Of a stretch of DNA of 23,932 nucleotides, positions 20,797 through 23,932 are shown one piece after another; positions within the stretch are counted from its first letter, which is position 1, and each line of letters opens with the position of its first letter. This DNA comes from UBA2450 sp045132035 (GTDB taxonomy: Bacteria > Bacillota_I > Bacilli_A > RFN20 > CAG-826). The DNA lies in contig JBGURM010000017.1 in NCBI GenBank assembly GCA_045132035.1, positions 1-23,932 on the forward strand, given 5' to 3'. The position numbers and the translations under genes were made by a program. The notes beneath the pieces were generated by a model. That model ran no database searches, was not told the origin of the DNA, and saw only the letters and a list, made by a program, of their open reading frames with translations.

Positions 20797-23700
20797 ATGA
20801 AAAAACTCGGTGTCCTATTTTTGTCACTACTTTTTTCTACGGCCTTAGTTACTGGATGTACAACCTCTAATAATGGTAACCAAGGCGGCGGTGATCCAGG
20901 TGGAGAGCCAGGTGGAGAGACTGGTAATGATGAACTTCCTTACTCGATTGAAGAAGTGAAGAACAAATTACTCCAACTTGGTCAAACTCAAGGATTTGAA
21001 ATCACTCTAAAAGGAGAAGCGACATCCACTCAAGGAGATGCTTCAAGTGGCCAAGTCACTGTTGGCTTAGTTAGAGATGTATTCTGGGTAAAAGAATCCG
21101 GAGCGTATAAGAAAGTTGATAACGGAGTTGAAGTATATAGCTACGAAGAAAATCAATATGTATATGAAGAGACCACTAATTTGATGGACTTCAATCAAAC
21201 AGTGTCCACTGCTACGATTAGTTTCTACTATGCATATGAATATGTTAAGAACGCTCAAGTAACACTTAAAAAGGTTTCTGATATCACTTTTTTGAATAGA
21301 AGTGCCTATCAATATGAAGCTTCAATGGTTGCAGCTGGTGTTGCTGCTGCTAGTTTCACTGTTGTTATTGACGCTGCGACAGGTATTACCTTAAAGTTTG
21401 CGGCTAAAGCAGTCGCAGGAGCGGAATCTGGAGAAGGATATATTGAAGTTACTTCTTTTAAAGTTGGTAACGATGTTACTGTTCCTGAATTAGTGAAAAA
21501 AGGTGATCCAGGTCCAGGCCCAGTTGATCCTGAGAATAAACTTCCTAAAGCAGGAACATATCCACAAGATAAAACTTTATCAAAAAATCTCAGTTTATAT
21601 AAAGATGGCGCGATTATCATTGATGAAGATGGTAATGGTATATATGTGGATTATGGTGATCATTTAGGTGAGAAACACTACTTCACTGGTTCATTCTTAT
21701 TAGATAACGACGATAACCTCGTTATGACCACAGTTCTTTCTAACATTGAATCAGGTGGACAAGTTAAGATTTCTACTCCTACTGGTGGAACAATTTTCAC
21801 ATTTGAAAACATTGGTGAAGATACTTATGCGATTACTTTAGATAACGAATATTGTGTTTATAAATACGAAGAATCACCAGTTAATCCTGAAACTGGAAGA
21901 TTTGAAGTAACAAAGAGTCAATATACTTCTATCATCACTAATATGGATTATCTTGACCACGATCAAAGTGCAACATTCTTAAAGAAACAATATAGAGGTG
22001 CGGATTTAGAATACACCACTACATTTAAATCTGGTGAAGGTAACTATCAAGAAGTTATTGAAAACAATTTATATTTAACTAGTACTGGTTATTACTATGA
22101 AGCAGTAAATGATCAACCTGGTTACTATGAAAAATATTCCTATTCCGCTGATAACGATAAATGGGTTAAAGAATACGCTGTTAAATATGAAGAATCAAAT
22201 GATGACCATTCATACTTTGGTAAATCTGCTGGTCTATATTACTTATCACTTCTTCCATTTGAAGAATTAAGTGCACCAAGTGGGGCAAACACATTCTATA
22301 GATGTAAGAGCTATAAGTGTAACGATGAAATTACATTAACCGAAGTCAGTGTGATGTTTGTTGATGGAGTGTTATATAAAGTTGATTATGTAGTTAATAG
22401 CTTATTTAAATACACCATCGATGTTTCTGATGTCTCTAACACTGTTATTCTTATACCAGAAGAGCCAGAAGAATATCCAGAAGATTGTGCTTCCTTACTC
22501 AGTGGAGAAGAAGGTTCAACCTATGTTTTCAATAAAATCGTTAATAATGGTTTTGAGCAGGAACAAATCAATGAAATGTTAGATATATATGAAAATCAAT
22601 CATATTGTTTCTTTACAGACAAATCACTTGAATTCCATAACGAATATCTCGAAATGAAATATGTTGGATTAGGTGAATTTAACGCATATAAAAAACCATC
22701 CGATAATATTGCTGAAGTTGAATTAAAACTTCACGAACTATATGTTAGCGGAATGAAATATGATGATTATGAAGAAAATGTCGAAATCTACCAATTTGAT
22801 GTCGAAAAACAAGAATTGCATTTTGTAATTAGTGGCTCAGATTTAAGCGGTAACCCAATAAGTGCGGATATTATCTTCAAAGACGCTGAAATCGTTCCTG
22901 AACACTATGAAGTACCAACTGAACCTGTTTATCCAAGTGACGCAATTGCGGCTTATCTTAAAGGACAAGGTTTAGAAAACGAAAGAGTTCCTGAACTTAA
23001 AGTTCAAGGTAGTAGTTCATATGCTTTCTATGATACCGGTGCTCTTATTATTCAATTAGGTTCTTCAATGACTCAAAGCGAAGCAGTCGAAGAATTAGCG
23101 AAAATTCTTACTAACGCTGGATTTAAAAAATATGTCATTCCTATGTGGGAAGAAGAATATGATGTCGTATATGTTTCAAAATCAAATAGATTATCATTAA
23201 GATTTGATATAAGTAACGATGACAATACAGTTATGGTCTTCTTTATGACTTACGAAGAAGAATATCCATTTGAAGGATACACTACTTATCTTAAAGAAGA
23301 AATCGACAAAACATATCCTCTTGGAGTTAGAGATGTTTTACCACAGCTCTCTTATCAAGGTGTCACTTATCAATTAGATGCTTTTGGTGATTATGTTTCT
23401 TTATTCATCACTCCTCAAGATAATCAAGACGCACAAGAAATTTATGGCGCACTTGTTAGAGCGTTATCCACTGCTTACTATTATCCAAATGAGAATAACG
23501 TGTTCATTTCTCCAAATGGAGAAATTGAAATCACAATTGATATGTTATATGGTGGAGAGTCAATCACAGTTTATATTAACTTTGTGTATGAAGTAATTGA
23601 CTGCGAATATAAAGTTATCGCTGGTAATAAAGATTATCACTGGACAAAAGATGACGCTCAATTAAAAGTCTACGTTTGGAATATCAAAGGTGAAGGTCGA

Positions 23701-23919
23701 TGGCTTGATTTACATGAAACCGTTGAAGATGAATATGTCTTCTATTGTGATTCAACCTGGATTGGTTGCAAGATTGTGAGATTTGCTTCTGATTCTGAAA
23801 TTGGATGGGCAAGTGGATCTGATGGTTTGGCTAATCCAAAAGTAAAAATTTGGAATGAATCGGACGACTATGTGTTAGACGGAAAAGCCGAATCCTCTCT
23901 TTACGTCACATTACGTTAA
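20797..23919 (+). CDS. Large secreted lipoprotein with tandem C-terminal domains
   Basis: A 1040-residue surface protein. The signal peptide ends in lipobox VTGC (lipidated C21), followed by a Gly-rich stalk (about 26-42). Residues 45-233 form a beta-rich domain (ITLKGEATSTQGD, FWVKESGAYKKVD). A second Gly/Pro linker (236-245) leads to a long beta-rich middle with many Tyr. Residues 712-822 and 823-932 are two related domains (shared YP...YLK, vPeL...QG, ...aLI/VsLfIt, ...V-VFF...YE). The last 100 residues (YHWTKDDAQLKVYVWN, RWLDLHE, KIVRFASDSEIGW, VKIWNESDDY) resemble carbohydrate-binding beta-sandwich modules such as CBM26. Cell-surface glycan or host-polymer binding is inferred. No catalytic motif was seen. 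Confidence 0.88.
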   Translation: MKKLGVLFLSLLFSTALVTGCTTSNNGNQGGGDPGGEPGGETGNDELPYSIEEVKNKLLQLGQTQGFEITLKGEATSTQGDASSGQVTVGLVRDVFWVKESGAYKKVDNGVEVYSYEENQYVYEETTNLMDFNQTVSTATISFYYAYEYVKNAQVTLKKVSDITFLNRSAYQYEASMVAAGVAAASFTVVIDAATGITLKFAAKAVAGAESGEGYIEVTSFKVGNDVTVPELVKKGDPGPGPVDPENKLPKAGTYPQDKTLSKNLSLYKDGAIIIDEDGNGIYVDYGDHLGEKHYFTGSFLLDNDDNLVMTTVLSNIESGGQVKISTPTGGTIFTFENIGEDTYAITLDNEYCVYKYEESPVNPETGRFEVTKSQYTSIITNMDYLDHDQSATFLKKQYRGADLEYTTTFKSGEGNYQEVIENNLYLTSTGYYYEAVNDQPGYYEKYSYSADNDKWVKEYAVKYEESNDDHSYFGKSAGLYYLSLLPFEELSAPSGANTFYRCKSYKCNDEITLTEVSVMFVDGVLYKVDYVVNSLFKYTIDVSDVSNTVILIPEEPEEYPEDCASLLSGEEGSTYVFNKIVNNGFEQEQINEMLDIYENQSYCFFTDKSLEFHNEYLEMKYVGLGEFNAYKKPSDNIAEVELKLHELYVSGMKYDDYEENVEIYQFDVEKQELHFVISGSDLSGNPISADIIFKDAEIVPEHYEVPTEPVYPSDAIAAYLKGQGLENERVPELKVQGSSSYAFYDTGALIIQLGSSMTQSEAVEELAKILTNAGFKKYVIPMWEEEYDVVYVSKSNRLSLRFDISNDDNTVMVFFMTYEEEYPFEGYTTYLKEEIDKTYPLGVRDVLPQLSYQGVTYQLDAFGDYVSLFITPQDNQDAQEIYGALVRALSTAYYYPNENNVFISPNGEIEITIDMLYGGESITVYINFVYEVIDCEYKVIAGNKDYHWTKDDAQLKVYVWNIKGEGRWLDLHETVEDEYVFYCDSTWIGCKIVRFASDSEIGWASGSDGLANPKVKIWNESDDYVLDGKAESSLYVTLR

Positions 23920-23932
23920 TATAATATATCTT

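Noticed and set aside
1..23932. CRISPR array, insertion sequence, prophage or integrase.
   Set aside because: No regularly spaced repeats, transposase/integrase motifs or long terminal inverted repeats were found.

Overview
The window looks like the chromosome of a low-GC, Gram-positive-type bacterium of the Bacilli/Tenericutes side (Erysipelotrichia-, RF39- or Acholeplasma-like). This rests on very AT-rich DNA, tight gene packing, lipoboxes and Shine-Dalgarno (SD) sites of the AGGAGG type. TGA is still a stop: a permease ends in ATGA, overlapping the next gene. That argues against the Mycoplasma/Spiroplasma code. Genus cannot be assigned from sequence alone, and no rRNA, tRNA, CRISPR array, integrase or insertion sequence was recognised.

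Layout. 1-4750: a membrane protein cut by the window edge (minus) diverges from yggS (plus). A four-helix membrane protein with a conserved cytoplasmic tail (minus) then diverges from a two-gene ABC exporter (plus). 4760-7370: a minus-strand lipid cluster of tyrosine-phosphatase-like protein, diacylglycerol kinase family protein and PlsC acyltransferase. 7376-10510: a minus-strand amino-sugar operon. It holds a GlmM phosphoglucosamine mutase carrying an N-terminal Cro/C1-type helix-turn-helix, a left-handed beta-helix acyltransferase-like protein overlapping it by 8 bp, and NagB. 10700-12931: asnA and a PTS-EIIC-type membrane protein in one minus-strand unit, divergent from an anchored alpha/beta hydrolase (12996-13925).

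13926-14700 is the least ordinary part. Three GC-rich, hairpin-forming segments lie in tandem on the plus strand, each with a promoter-like sequence before it and a U-tract after it, and no plus-strand gene follows. The third runs antisense into the end of a small, very basic unknown protein whose SD is buried in a hairpin. Next come glyA and a TetR regulator (minus), divergent from an overlapping operon of FecCD permease, ATPase, lipoprotein binding protein and SAM methyltransferase (plus). The window ends with an unknown 175-residue protein and a 1040-residue lipoprotein with tandem C-terminal domains.

A theme across the window is start architecture. Four genes (partial membrane protein, yggS, phosphatase, asnA) have a -10-like hexamer exactly 7 nt before ATG and no SD, as expected for leaderless mRNAs. 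Most other genes have clear SD sites. The strongest candidates for a second look are the three-RNA/basic-protein locus, the HTH-GlmM fusion with its upstream dyad, and the leaderless set.
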